A stretch of 64,000 nucleotides of DNA from Pleomorphomonas koreensis DSM 23070 (lineage in GTDB: Bacteria; Pseudomonadota; Alphaproteobacteria; Rhizobiales; Pleomorphomonadaceae). Of this stretch, positions 54,340 to 63,315 are shown piece after piece. The stretch lies in assembly GCF_000425185.1 (NCBI RefSeq), contig NZ_AULH01000007.1:62001-126000 (forward strand), given 5' to 3'. The notes below the pieces were generated by a model. It saw only the letters and a list, made by a program, of their open reading frames with translations. It was not told where the DNA came from and did no database searches. A program made the position numbers and the translations under genes. How positions within the stretch are numbered: position 1 is the stretch's first letter; every line of letters starts with the position of its first letter.

Positions 54340-54714
54340 ATGAACGTGCTCGCCAGCAAGCGACAGGCCATGTCGCTGGAACAGCTTCTCGAGAACGGCT
54401 GGGACGGCTTCGAGCAGTTGGAAAGGCTCAACCTCTCCCCGCCGAAGGACGGCTACCGGCCGTCCGACAAGGTGGCGCGCGTCGCCCATGCGCTGACGCT
54501 GAACCCCGACACGCTCGAATTCCTCGACTGGCTGATGGACATCACGCTCAGGGCGCCGCTGCGTGTGCCCGATGCCGGAATCGAACAGGTTGCGCTCGCC
54601 TACGCCACCCGCAGGGGCATCAACGGCGTGGGTGAGGCCGTGCTGGCGGCCATCGAAATGGGCCGCAAACTCCAGGAGGAAAACCATGCACATGATCGGC
54701 AAACTTCTGAATAG
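54340..54714 (+). CDS. Hypothetical phage protein
   Basis: 124 residues (MNVLASKRQAMSLEQLLENG...), helical, no clear family. Between portal and scaffold genes; overlaps the scaffold start by 29 bases. Confidence 0.6.
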   Translation: MNVLASKRQAMSLEQLLENGWDGFEQLERLNLSPPKDGYRPSDKVARVAHALTLNPDTLEFLDWLMDITLRAPLRVPDAGIEQVALAYATRRGINGVGEAVLAAIEMGRKLQEENHAHDRQTSE

Positions 54715-55609
54715 CGTTGCGCGCGCTCCCGACGGGGCCGGCGGCGCCGGTGGTGGTGAATCTGGCACCCAGCCGGCAACGCCTGGTGCCGAGGGCGCCG
54801 GCGCGCCGCCGTCCGTCACCCCTCCTGCGGCGGACGGCAACCCTCCGGCTGACGGCGGCAATCCTCCCGCTGCCTCGCCGGAGGGTCCCTATCGGCCCGA
54901 CGGGCTTGCCGAAAACCTCTATGGCAAGAGCGATCGAGAGACCATCGACAACCTCGCCAAGGCCGTGAAAGGATATCGCGACCGTGATGCCAAGGGCGGT
55001 GGCGTGCCGGATGAGGCGGCGGGCTACATTGCCGATGTCCAGAACGTGCCGGAGAAGGCAAGGGGGTATTTCGACGCGCTTTCCTCCGACCCCGTGTTCC
55101 AGAAGATCGCCGACGTTGCCAAGGAGAACGGCGTCTCCAAGGGGGCATTCGGCGCGCTGCTCGGCGCCTTCCTCGAAGGCAATGTCGACGCCGGCATGTT
55201 CGATCCGCTGATCGACGTCGCCGCCGAGAGGTCGGCGCTGATTCCCGACCACGCCAAGGCGCTGCCGCAGGTGGAACAAAATGCGGCCATCGACAAGCGG
55301 ATGCACGACAATATCGCTTGGCTTGATGCCATGGTTCAGCAGGGCATGCCAAAGGAAGCGGCCGACTATGCCCAACTGATGATGTTCGACACGGCGAAAG
55401 GGCACCAGTTCGTCGAGTTCTTCCGGTCGCGGATCGAGGGCGGCGGAATCAAGCCGCTTGGTGGGGGCGGCGGCGGAGGCAACGCGGACAGCCGCGATAG
55501 CCTGCGGGCCGAAATGGAGCTGCCGAAGCACACCATCGGCAGCAGGGAATTCGACCAGGCATCCTACAACGCCCTGATGGAGCGCTACCAGAAGCTCGGC
55601 AGCACTTAA
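54686..55609 (+). CDS. Capsid scaffolding/assembly protein
   Basis: 307 residues. Pro/Gly/Ala-rich disordered N-terminus (10-75), central helices (ADVQNVPEKARGYFDALSSD), a glycine run near 262-270 and a helical C-terminus EFDQASYNALMERYQKLGST. Composition and place between portal and capsid fit T7 gp9-like scaffold. CAGGAGGAAA lies just before ATG 54686. Confidence 0.72.
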   Translation: MHMIGKLLNSVARAPDGAGGAGGGESGTQPATPGAEGAGAPPSVTPPAADGNPPADGGNPPAASPEGPYRPDGLAENLYGKSDRETIDNLAKAVKGYRDRDAKGGGVPDEAAGYIADVQNVPEKARGYFDALSSDPVFQKIADVAKENGVSKGAFGALLGAFLEGNVDAGMFDPLIDVAAERSALIPDHAKALPQVEQNAAIDKRMHDNIAWLDAMVQQGMPKEAADYAQLMMFDTAKGHQFVEFFRSRIEGGGIKPLGGGGGGGNADSRDSLRAEMELPKHTIGSREFDQASYNALMERYQKLGST

Positions 55610-55660
55610 CATCGGCCGGCTGGACTTACCTTCTGGGCTACCGGCCGGGTAGACCCACTC

Positions 55661-55690
55661 GCGGCGCGGCTATCCTCGGACCCGCGCCGC
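55661..55690 (+). other. Hairpin upstream of capsid gene
   Basis: GCGGCGCGG and CCGCGCCGC (55661-55669/55682-55690) form a stem in the 131-base gap before the capsid gene, followed by TTCTGG. Possibly an mRNA processing or stability element; too few Ts for a strong terminator. Confidence 0.45.
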
Positions 55691-55740
55691 TTCTGGCTCC
55701 ATCGACCCTGCATGGCAAACGCAACCTGTAGGGACCAATC

Positions 55741-56661
55741 ATGACCGATTATTCGACGAACCCCACCGCATGGTTTCGCGAAGTCATCGTCGACAAGGTG
55801 ACGATCCTCGACAAGACCAAGGGCGACTACCTCGCCGGCATGTTCATGCCGGGCGACCGCGACGGCAGCTCGATCAAGTTCCCGCGGTCTTCGACCGGCA
55901 CCGTGATGTATCCGCTGACCGGCGCCATCGAGCCGGTGGTGCCGAGCGGCATCGCCATCGACGTGGTGACCTGCCAGCCCGAGTATTTCGAGGCCGCCGC
56001 CTTCGTCAAGCGGCAGGACATCAACAAGATCGGTTCCAGTCCGGCGCTGCAGCAGGTGCTCGCCGACGATTTGCAGCGCTCGCAGCGCGTCAAGAAGGAC
56101 ACGATCAAGCTGAACGCGCTCAGCAATTTCGCCGGCATCGAGACGATCGGTACCGGCGGTTCCATTCTGGATATCCTCGACATCAGCGAGGCTTCCGACC
56201 TCATCCTTGGCGTCGGCGAGGACGAAGAGATCTACTGCCCCATCCCGTTCTCGTGGATGACGCAGCTCGAAATGTACAAGGAGTTCGCCAACTCTCAGTG
56301 GCAGGGACCGACAGACCTGCCGCTGGCCAGCCGCATCGGCGTGCGCAAGCGCACGTGGAAGGGCGTCAATCTGTTCACCGTGCCCGACTACATGCTCGAG
56401 CCGTTCAAGCCGGCGGAGGGTGAGCTGGTCACGTGGGCCTGGTCGAAGTCGGCCATGGCGGCGGAAACTCCGGTCGACCAGCAGAACGTCGACATCTCCA
56501 CTCGCAAGGACCTTCAGGGCAATCCTGAGCAGTTCAAGACGATGGTGGCAGGCGCCGCCGTCGGCCTGAACCCGAAAGGCGTCAAGAAGCTGCGCTTCAA
56601 GTTCGCCAAACGGGCGACGCGGCCGGTCGAGACCGTCATCACCGAAGCGGCTGGCGGTTGA
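55741..56661 (+). CDS. Major capsid protein
   Basis: 306 residues. TDYSTNPTAWFREVIVDKV at the N-terminus and GTVMYPLTGAIEPVVP, FTVPDYML and QFKTMVAGAAVGLNPK downstream suit the Phage_capsid_2-type coat of small podophages with an HK97-like fold. Preceded by a hairpin and followed by a terminator, as expected for the most highly expressed structural gene. Confidence 0.82.
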   Translation: MTDYSTNPTAWFREVIVDKVTILDKTKGDYLAGMFMPGDRDGSSIKFPRSSTGTVMYPLTGAIEPVVPSGIAIDVVTCQPEYFEAAAFVKRQDINKIGSSPALQQVLADDLQRSQRVKKDTIKLNALSNFAGIETIGTGGSILDILDISEASDLILGVGEDEEIYCPIPFSWMTQLEMYKEFANSQWQGPTDLPLASRIGVRKRTWKGVNLFTVPDYMLEPFKPAEGELVTWAWSKSAMAAETPVDQQNVDISTRKDLQGNPEQFKTMVAGAAVGLNPKGVKKLRFKFAKRATRPVETVITEAAGG

Positions 56662-56672
56662 CCGGCGCCTTG

Positions 56673-56705
56673 AGCGCCCGCCCTGGCCGCGGGCGCTTTC
56701 CTCTC
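56673..56705 (+). terminator. Terminator-like hairpin after capsid gene
   Basis: AGCGCCCG (56673-56680) pairs with CGGGCGCT (56690-56697) and is followed by TTCCTCTCTCC. Partial termination after the capsid gene is likely. Confidence 0.6.
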
Positions 56706-56730
56706 TCCAATCATCACGTGAGGCAAGAAA

Positions 56731-57000
56731 ATGGCACTCGCCAAGGCTGCGTTCACCCGTGTCTCGACATCCGTCCGCGACGGCGCCCAGAGCGGTCTGC
56801 ACTTTTATTCGACCGCCGATGCGTCGGCGGCGATAGTCACCAATGGTTATTTCAACGGCGTGCGCGACAAGGTGAAGGTCGGCGACCTGGTGCTGGTCAC
56901 CGCCGGCCTTGGCGGCGTACCGGCCACCCATGTGCTGCGTTTCGTTGCCGTGCCGGCGACTGGAGACGTCACCGTCGCCCAGGCGATCGTCGTCGCCTAA
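56731..57000 (+). CDS. Small structural protein, possibly head decoration
   Basis: 89 residues (MALAKAAFTRVSTSVRDGAQ...), beta-rich, with GDLVLVTAGLGGVPATHVLRF in its second half. Position after capsid suggests a decoration or head-completion protein; family not recognised. Confidence 0.62.
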   Translation: MALAKAAFTRVSTSVRDGAQSGLHFYSTADASAAIVTNGYFNGVRDKVKVGDLVLVTAGLGGVPATHVLRFVAVPATGDVTVAQAIVVA

Positions 57001-57013
57001 CCGGGTCTCCGAC

Positions 57014-57640
57014 ATGACCTCAGCAGCGGCCAACCGTGCGCGCATCGTCAACCAGGCGCTGGCGCGCCTCGGAACGAAGGCGAAATTCTCCGCCGATTCG
57101 ACGGATCGCCTCGCCGGCATCATCGATCTGATTTGGCCGATGACGGTCGGCCGCTGCTTCGGCATGCATTCCTGGACATGGGCGACCGAAGTTGCAGTGC
57201 TCGTCCGCCGAGCCGAGGTGGCGCCAGACGGCTACGAGTATGCTTTTGACCTGCCGCCTGGCACGTCCGGGCCGCAGCTTCGCTTCTTCGCTGACAGCGA
57301 CTGCCGCAACCTTATCCGGGATTTCCGGATCAACGGCGCCGTACTCGCCTGCCGCGTGCCGTCCGTGTGGGCGGAAAGCCCCTATCCGGTCGATCCGGGT
57401 GCGTGGGATCCGTTCTTTTCGGCTGCCTTCGTTGTGGCCCTCGCTTCCGACCTCGCCGTACCGCTGCAACAGGACACCGACAGCCGCGACCGATATTGGC
57501 AGGAGGCGTTCGGCACGGCCAGCGAGGGGGGCACCGGCGGCATGTTCGGCCGGCTCATCTCGCAGGACAGGGCGCGCCAGCCGCAGGAATCGCCGCAGCG
57601 CTGGAGCGATCCGCTGACCGCCGCCCGCTACCTCCCCTGA
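57014..57640 (+). CDS. Tail tubular protein A (gp11-like)
   Basis: 208 residues. ANRARIVNQALARLGTKAKF at the start and MHSWTWATEVAVL, YAFDLPPGT and WDPFFSAAFVVALASDLAVPL downstream follow the T7 gp11-type adaptor pattern that links portal and nozzle. Confidence 0.78.
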   Translation: MTSAAANRARIVNQALARLGTKAKFSADSTDRLAGIIDLIWPMTVGRCFGMHSWTWATEVAVLVRRAEVAPDGYEYAFDLPPGTSGPQLRFFADSDCRNLIRDFRINGAVLACRVPSVWAESPYPVDPGAWDPFFSAAFVVALASDLAVPLQQDTDSRDRYWQEAFGTASEGGTGGMFGRLISQDRARQPQESPQRWSDPLTAARYLP

Positions 57641-57649
57641 AGGTGAGAC

Positions 57650-59725
57650 ATGGTCAACCGCACGGGTGATTTCGCCACCTCGTTCGCCTCCGGCGAGTTC
57701 TCCGAGGACTGCCTCGACCGCATCGACATCAAGCAGTATTACGCCGCCGGCAAGCAGGTGAAGGGCTTCGAGCCGGTGCCGCAGGCCGGCCTGCGCCTCA
57801 TGCCCGGCACGCGGCTTGTCGGCACCTGGCCGACCGCGACGCCGCCGCGCTTCTCGGGCTTCCGCGTCGACGCGGCGACCGGCTACATGATGGCGGTCAG
57901 CCCCGGCAGCGTCAGGGCCTATCTCGGCACCACGCTTTCCGCCACGATCGCCGCAGCGGCCATCACGACGGCCAACATCGACGACGTCGACTTCTACGGC
58001 GAAGCGAACACCTTCGGCATCTTCGGGCCGGCACTCAAGAGCCTGCGCATCCGCTCGTTTTCCGGCGGCGTGTGGACGCTCGACGACTGGCCCTTCGAGA
58101 ACATCCCGGAAGTCGACTACGGCGGCGACTATGCGAAAACCGCCGACGTCTGGGAAATCTGGGTGAAGATGGCCGAATCCACCTATCTGTCGATCGCCGT
58201 CACCGTCGACGGCGAGACGACGGCGGCCGTCAATCTCGGGCCGGACGTGCTTTCCGGCGCGGCCACCGAAGCGCAATGGAGCGCATGGGCTGCGGCGATC
58301 GCCGCCGCCATGAACGGCCTGCCGTCGCTTTCGGACGGCGGGGTAACCGTGACGCAGGCCTCCGTTTCCGGCGCGCGCCGGCTGACCGTGACCTTCGGCG
58401 GCGACCTCTCGGGCGCCGAATACGACGTGAGCGGCGACATCGTGAACACTTCGGTGGCCTCGGCGCTGGCCACGCACAAGACGATCGGCGAGACGGCCGG
58501 CGAAGCCTTCATGAGCGCGACTCGCGGCTGGCCGGCCAACATGAACCTCTACCAGGACCGCGCCGTCTACGGCGGCGTGCCGGCGCGGCCGTCGGCGCTG
58601 ATGATTTCCGAGGTCGGCGAGTATTTCCAGCTCAACATCAAGCGGCAGAAGGACAGCGCCGCCCGGCTCGATGCCATCCGGACGCAATCGACGGAAACCA
58701 TTCTTCAGGCGATCGACACCAAGTATCTCGTGGTGTTCACCGATCTGACTTCATATTTCGTGCCGAACCGCACCGTGGAGCGCTCGACGCCGCTCAACTT
58801 CGTGAAAACGGGCAGCCAGAACATCGGCCTTGCCAAGGGCACCAAGGTGTTCGAGATCGACAACTTCCTGTTCTGGATCGGCGCCACCGGCAACATCCTC
58901 TATTCGGCCCAGTATAACGACGTCTCGACCAGCTACGACGCGGTGCCGCAGAGCCTTCTTTCCTCGCACCTCGTTTCCGGCATCGCGCGGACGGCGATGC
59001 AGCGGCCGAGCGGGGCGACGAACGCCAGCCGCTTCTGGATGATGCGCGACGACGGCCGCCTCGTGCTGGCGCCGATCATCGCTTCGCAGGACATCACCGG
59101 GGTGGTGGAATGGCTTTGCGCGGCGGAAGGCCTCGTCAGGGACATCGGCCAGGACGGCGACAACCGGATATGGCTCGCCGTGGAACGCAACGGCATCGGT
59201 ACCATCGAAGTGCTCGAGGAGGATCTGCCGTTCCAGTCGGCGGTGACGAAGACGATCGAGGGCACGCTGTTCGACGGCCTCGGCCACCTCGAGGGCGCCG
59301 ACGTGTGGGCCGAGGATGCGGCCGGCTTCATCTTCGGCCCGTTCACGGTGACCGCCGGCGCGGTGACCCTGCCGGAGGCCGGCACCTATACCGTCGGCGC
59401 GTGGGTGGCGCCGGTGGCCGAGACCATGCCGGCCGTGCTGATCGTTGCCGACAACAAGATCATCCGCCGGCCCGGCCGCATCCACACGGCGCATCTTTCG
59501 CTGATCGACACCACGTCGATCGCCATCGGCGCCAACGGCGAGGAGCCGGAAGAAATCGAGCTGCTTTCGATCGACGATCCGTTCGACGCGCCGATGCCGG
59601 GCAAGTCGGGGCTGTTCACGGAAACCGGCATGCCCGGCTTCGTCGACGCGCCGACGCTCGTCATCACTCAACTCAGGCCGGGCCGGCTTAGGCTGAGGGA
59701 CGTGACCGTGGAGGCGAAGCTGTGA
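57650..59725 (+). CDS. Tail tubular protein B (gp12-like nozzle)
   Basis: 691 residues, mostly beta structure. The N-terminus TGDFATSFASGEFSEDCLDRIDIKQYY (in parts) and later ATRGWPANMNLYQDRAVYGG and YLVVFTDLTSYF are typical of the podovirus tail nozzle. It contains the usual repeated beta-propeller-like region. AAGGTGAGAC precedes the ATG. Confidence 0.8.
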   Translation: MVNRTGDFATSFASGEFSEDCLDRIDIKQYYAAGKQVKGFEPVPQAGLRLMPGTRLVGTWPTATPPRFSGFRVDAATGYMMAVSPGSVRAYLGTTLSATIAAAAITTANIDDVDFYGEANTFGIFGPALKSLRIRSFSGGVWTLDDWPFENIPEVDYGGDYAKTADVWEIWVKMAESTYLSIAVTVDGETTAAVNLGPDVLSGAATEAQWSAWAAAIAAAMNGLPSLSDGGVTVTQASVSGARRLTVTFGGDLSGAEYDVSGDIVNTSVASALATHKTIGETAGEAFMSATRGWPANMNLYQDRAVYGGVPARPSALMISEVGEYFQLNIKRQKDSAARLDAIRTQSTETILQAIDTKYLVVFTDLTSYFVPNRTVERSTPLNFVKTGSQNIGLAKGTKVFEIDNFLFWIGATGNILYSAQYNDVSTSYDAVPQSLLSSHLVSGIARTAMQRPSGATNASRFWMMRDDGRLVLAPIIASQDITGVVEWLCAAEGLVRDIGQDGDNRIWLAVERNGIGTIEVLEEDLPFQSAVTKTIEGTLFDGLGHLEGADVWAEDAAGFIFGPFTVTAGAVTLPEAGTYTVGAWVAPVAETMPAVLIVADNKIIRRPGRIHTAHLSLIDTTSIAIGANGEEPEEIELLSIDDPFDAPMPGKSGLFTETGMPGFVDAPTLVITQLRPGRLRLRDVTVEAKL

Positions 59726-60282
59726 CCGTCCTTTTCGACCTTCTGCCCGCCGCGCTTGGTGGAACGGCTGCCGCAGGGGCAACGGCGGCAGGAGCTGCGG
59801 GCACCGCCGTTGGAACGGCGGTTGGTGTCGGCGGTGCCGCCGCCGGCACAGGCATCAGCCTGTCGTCGATCCTTTCCGGCACGGCATCCCTGCTATCGGT
59901 GGTCGCGGGCATGGCCGGCGCCAATGCCGATGCGGAGGCGCTGGAACAGCAGGCGCGCGAAGCGGACATGGAACAGCAGACGGAGGGCGTGAAGGGCAGG
60001 GCGAACCAGCTCGCCATCAAGCGCGAGATGATGGACGCCGTGGGCCAGCGCGACGTGGCGGCGGCGGCCTCCGGCGTCGACCTCTCCTTCGGCACGGCGG
60101 CGGAGGTGCGCAAGGATGCGTTCCGCGAGGCCGACCAGGCGCTGACCAGCAACACCTTCACCACCATGTCGAACCAGAGCCAGTACGAGCAGCGGGCAGC
60201 GACCTATCGCAAGCGCGCCAAGCAGGTGAAAAGCGCCGGCATCATGAACGCGCTAGTGGGCGGCCTGACCGCCTTCGCCTGA
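59722..60282 (+). CDS. Internal virion protein B-like (gp14-like)
   Basis: 186 residues. A Gly/Ala-rich hydrophobic N-terminus (1-75) that could insert in a membrane, then a helical region ADAEALEQQAREADMEQQTEG. Position between nozzle and the transglycosylase-containing protein matches T7 gp14, which is ejected into the host envelope. GTG start overlaps the previous stop by four bases. Confidence 0.72.
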   Translation: MTVLFDLLPAALGGTAAAGATAAGAAGTAVGTAVGVGGAAAGTGISLSSILSGTASLLSVVAGMAGANADAEALEQQAREADMEQQTEGVKGRANQLAIKREMMDAVGQRDVAAAASGVDLSFGTAAEVRKDAFREADQALTSNTFTTMSNQSQYEQRAATYRKRAKQVKSAGIMNALVGGLTAFA

Positions 60283-60297
60283 TCACGGGAGAGCACC

Positions 60298-63200
60298 ATG
60301 GCGCGCATGCGCGAACCGGCCGGCTACCAGCCGTTCCGCCTCAATCCGATCCTGCCGGAAGGGCGCGTCGGCCAGCCGGCGTTCGGCGGCGACCTATGGT
60401 ATCGCACCGCCGACGCCCTGGCCAAGGCGGCCGGCGTGTTCGGCCAGCGGGCAAAGGAAAAACAGGCCCAGGCACAGGATCAGCGCGACCTTCAGGAAGC
60501 GCTCGCTTCTTCGGAAGGCTCGACGACGATCAGCGGCGGGCCGGTGCCCGACATCGGCGCCGGCGACCTCGGCACGGCGATCGATGCCGCCGCCGGGAAA
60601 TATGGCGAGGACGCGAAGACGATGCGCGGCATCGCCTTCATCGAAAGCCGCGGCGACGTCAAGGCCTACAATAAAGGCAGCAAGGCGGCCGGCCCATTTC
60701 AGTTCGTGCCGGGTACGGCGCGCGACTACGGCCTCGCCAACCCCTACGATCCCGCCCAGGCCTCCGACGCGGCGGCCCGCCTCCTGCGCGACAATCGCGC
60801 CTACCTGAAGAAGTCGCTCGGCCGCGATCCGACGCCGGGCGAACTGTACCTTGCTCACCAGCAGGGCGCCGGCGGCGCCGAGGAGCTGCTGAAGAACCCC
60901 GACAAGCTCGCCGTCAACGTGGTGCCGCTCAGCCACATCCTTTCGAACGGCGGCACGGCCGACATGACGGCCGGCCAGTTTGCCAAGCTCTGGATCGACA
61001 AGATGGGCGGGGCGCCCGGCGTCACCCGCTCGGCGCCGGGGGTGCGATCGAGCAACCCGGATACGCCGTTCGGCCGACACGCCGTGGACTACTGGCAGCG
61101 CATCCAGGTGTCGATCGACAAGGATGTGGGCGAGATCGAGACGAGGTTCGCCGACGATCCGGCGGGCATGACGCAAGCGCTAACCGACCTCAGGAAAGCC
61201 TATCAGCCGCAGATATTCCCCGAACTGCAAGCCGACTTCGATGCGACATGGCAGCGCTCTACGGCGCCGGCCATCGCCCAGGCCGGCAAGCGGGCCGAAG
61301 CGAAGCTGACCGCCAACCAGCAGGCGACGTTCCTCGGCAACATCCAGTCGTCGGAAGAACAGCGCGACAGGGCCGTGGAAGGCGCCGTGCCGGGCTCGAC
61401 GGCTGGCCTTGCCGATCTCACGCGCCGACAGGGCGAGATCGACGCCCAGTATGACGAGGCGGCGAAACGCGGCTACATCACGCCACTTCAGGCGATCGAC
61501 CAGAAGACGGCCAGCCGGCGCGCCACGGTGGGCCGCTTCTACGAGCGGCAGGGCGAGGCACTGACGACGCCCGAGGACGTGGCGGCGCTTCGGAAGAAAT
61601 ATCATGAAGATTTCGCGGCGGGAAAGCTCGACGGGATCGATCAGCAGGGATGGGAATCTCTCGACGCGCGGATGGGGGCGATCGAGGCGAAGAAGCGCAC
61701 CGAAGGCAATGTCGCCGACGCGGCGCTGAAAACCCGCGCCGACGATTTGGCGGCGCGTGTCGCGGCTGGTGGCGAGGCCAGCCCGGCCGAGATCAACAAG
61801 CTGACGACGGACGCCGGGACGGCGCCGAACGGCGAGGCCATCGTGCGCGGCGCCACGGCCAAGATCGAAGTGGCGAAGATCCTGCGAGACCTGCCCGTCG
61901 ACCAGGCGGAAGCCAAACTTCAGGAAATGTCTGATCAGGTTTCGACCGATCGCTATATGGCAGCGCCTTCACCAGAAGGCCTCGTCCAGCCGGGCAATAT
62001 CGATCTTACGGCGAGGCCACACGTCCAGAACGCCGACGGAAGCGTGTCGACCGTCCGCAGCATGTCGTTCGGCGAAGATGGGGTGGAAGTGCTTGTCCCC
62101 ACTGTTTCAGACGACGGCCGGCTGCTCACCGATGATGAGGCCATCGACGAATATCACCGCACGGGTAGATTCCTCGGCAAGTTCAAGGATGCGGACAGTG
62201 CCACGGCCTATGCCGAGGCCCTGCATCAGCAGCAAGCATCCGGCGATGCGCCCGGTCGCGCGCCGACCGCCGAGGAACTGGAAGCCATCCAGTTCGGCAA
62301 GCAGCAGGTGCTGAAGACACGCACCATGCTGGCGAAAGACCCGCTCGGCCTCGCGGTTGAGCGCGGTCTTGTCGGCGATGTGCCGGCGCTCGACCTTTCC
62401 GGAGGCGTCGAAGCGGCGGCGCTCGCCGGCGATGTGGCCCAGCGCGTCGTCACGGCGCGGGCCATCTCCGAACACTACGGCATCGCGCCGCGCTATCTCC
62501 GGCCCGGCGAGGCGAAGGAACTGGCCGGGTTGCTGAAATCCGATCCGGACGCCGTGGCGTCGGCGCTGACCGGCATCGTCGGCGGCAGCGCTTCGGCGGC
62601 GCCCGACATCCTCGGCGAGATTTCGGAAAGCTCGCAGCCGATCGCCGATGCCGGACGCCTGTTGCTCGCCGGCGGATCCGGCGATACGGCGCTCGACCTC
62701 CTGCGCGGCGCGTCGAAATCGCCGGACGGCAAGGAGTGGAAGTCGATCAAACCGGAAGTGCAGGCGCCGTGGGCGGCACAGACGATCGGCAACGCCTACG
62801 AGGCGATGCCCGAGGACATGCGCCGGCTGAAGTCGTCTGCCGCGCTGATCGCCCGCTATCGGCTGGCCGAGGCCGGCATCCTGCCAGACGATCCCGGTGC
62901 CGAAGACATCTACAAGCAGGCGCTCAACGAGGCTGCCGGCGCAACGATCGTCGGCGCACATCAGTATGGCGGCATCGCCGATCTCGACCGACCCGGCTAC
63001 TGGAGCGGCAGCGACCAGGTGATCGTGCCGAGTGACGTCGACGCCAGCCGGTTCGGCGATTTGCTCGACGCCATCCGGGACCGCGACCTGCCGAGCCGAC
63101 CGGCGACAGACGACGGCACGCCACTCAACTGGGGCGAAATCCACGGTGCGCGGCCGGTCGCCGTTGCCGGCGGCTACGTGTTCGTGCTCGGCGACCAGAC

Positions 63201-63315
63201 TGGCGGCAACGGCCGGATGTTCCGCAACGCCGACGGCACGCCCTGGGTGCTCGACCTCGACAGTCTGCTGCCGACGCTGGCGAAGCGCACCGTCGGGATC
63301 GTCAGGGGGTATTGA
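60298..63315 (+). CDS. Internal virion protein with lytic transglycosylase domain
   Basis: 1005 residues. An SLT domain at about 95-200 has the catalytic Glu in GIAFIESRGD (about 116) and GPFQFVPGTARDYGL, AHQQGAGG. It cuts peptidoglycan during DNA entry. Around residues 560-650 lies a separable module (GNIDLTARPHVQNADGS, then MSFGEDGVEVLVPTVSDDGR and TGRFLGKFKDADSATAYAEA) that recurs in other phage proteins. T7 gp16/gp15-like role. Confidence 0.8.
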   Translation: MARMREPAGYQPFRLNPILPEGRVGQPAFGGDLWYRTADALAKAAGVFGQRAKEKQAQAQDQRDLQEALASSEGSTTISGGPVPDIGAGDLGTAIDAAAGKYGEDAKTMRGIAFIESRGDVKAYNKGSKAAGPFQFVPGTARDYGLANPYDPAQASDAAARLLRDNRAYLKKSLGRDPTPGELYLAHQQGAGGAEELLKNPDKLAVNVVPLSHILSNGGTADMTAGQFAKLWIDKMGGAPGVTRSAPGVRSSNPDTPFGRHAVDYWQRIQVSIDKDVGEIETRFADDPAGMTQALTDLRKAYQPQIFPELQADFDATWQRSTAPAIAQAGKRAEAKLTANQQATFLGNIQSSEEQRDRAVEGAVPGSTAGLADLTRRQGEIDAQYDEAAKRGYITPLQAIDQKTASRRATVGRFYERQGEALTTPEDVAALRKKYHEDFAAGKLDGIDQQGWESLDARMGAIEAKKRTEGNVADAALKTRADDLAARVAAGGEASPAEINKLTTDAGTAPNGEAIVRGATAKIEVAKILRDLPVDQAEAKLQEMSDQVSTDRYMAAPSPEGLVQPGNIDLTARPHVQNADGSVSTVRSMSFGEDGVEVLVPTVSDDGRLLTDDEAIDEYHRTGRFLGKFKDADSATAYAEALHQQQASGDAPGRAPTAEELEAIQFGKQQVLKTRTMLAKDPLGLAVERGLVGDVPALDLSGGVEAAALAGDVAQRVVTARAISEHYGIAPRYLRPGEAKELAGLLKSDPDAVASALTGIVGGSASAAPDILGEISESSQPIADAGRLLLAGGSGDTALDLLRGASKSPDGKEWKSIKPEVQAPWAAQTIGNAYEAMPEDMRRLKSSAALIARYRLAEAGILPDDPGAEDIYKQALNEAAGATIVGAHQYGGIADLDRPGYWSGSDQVIVPSDVDASRFGDLLDAIRDRDLPSRPATDDGTPLNWGEIHGARPVAVAGGYVFVLGDQTGGNGRMFRNADGTPWVLDLDSLLPTLAKRTVGIVRGY

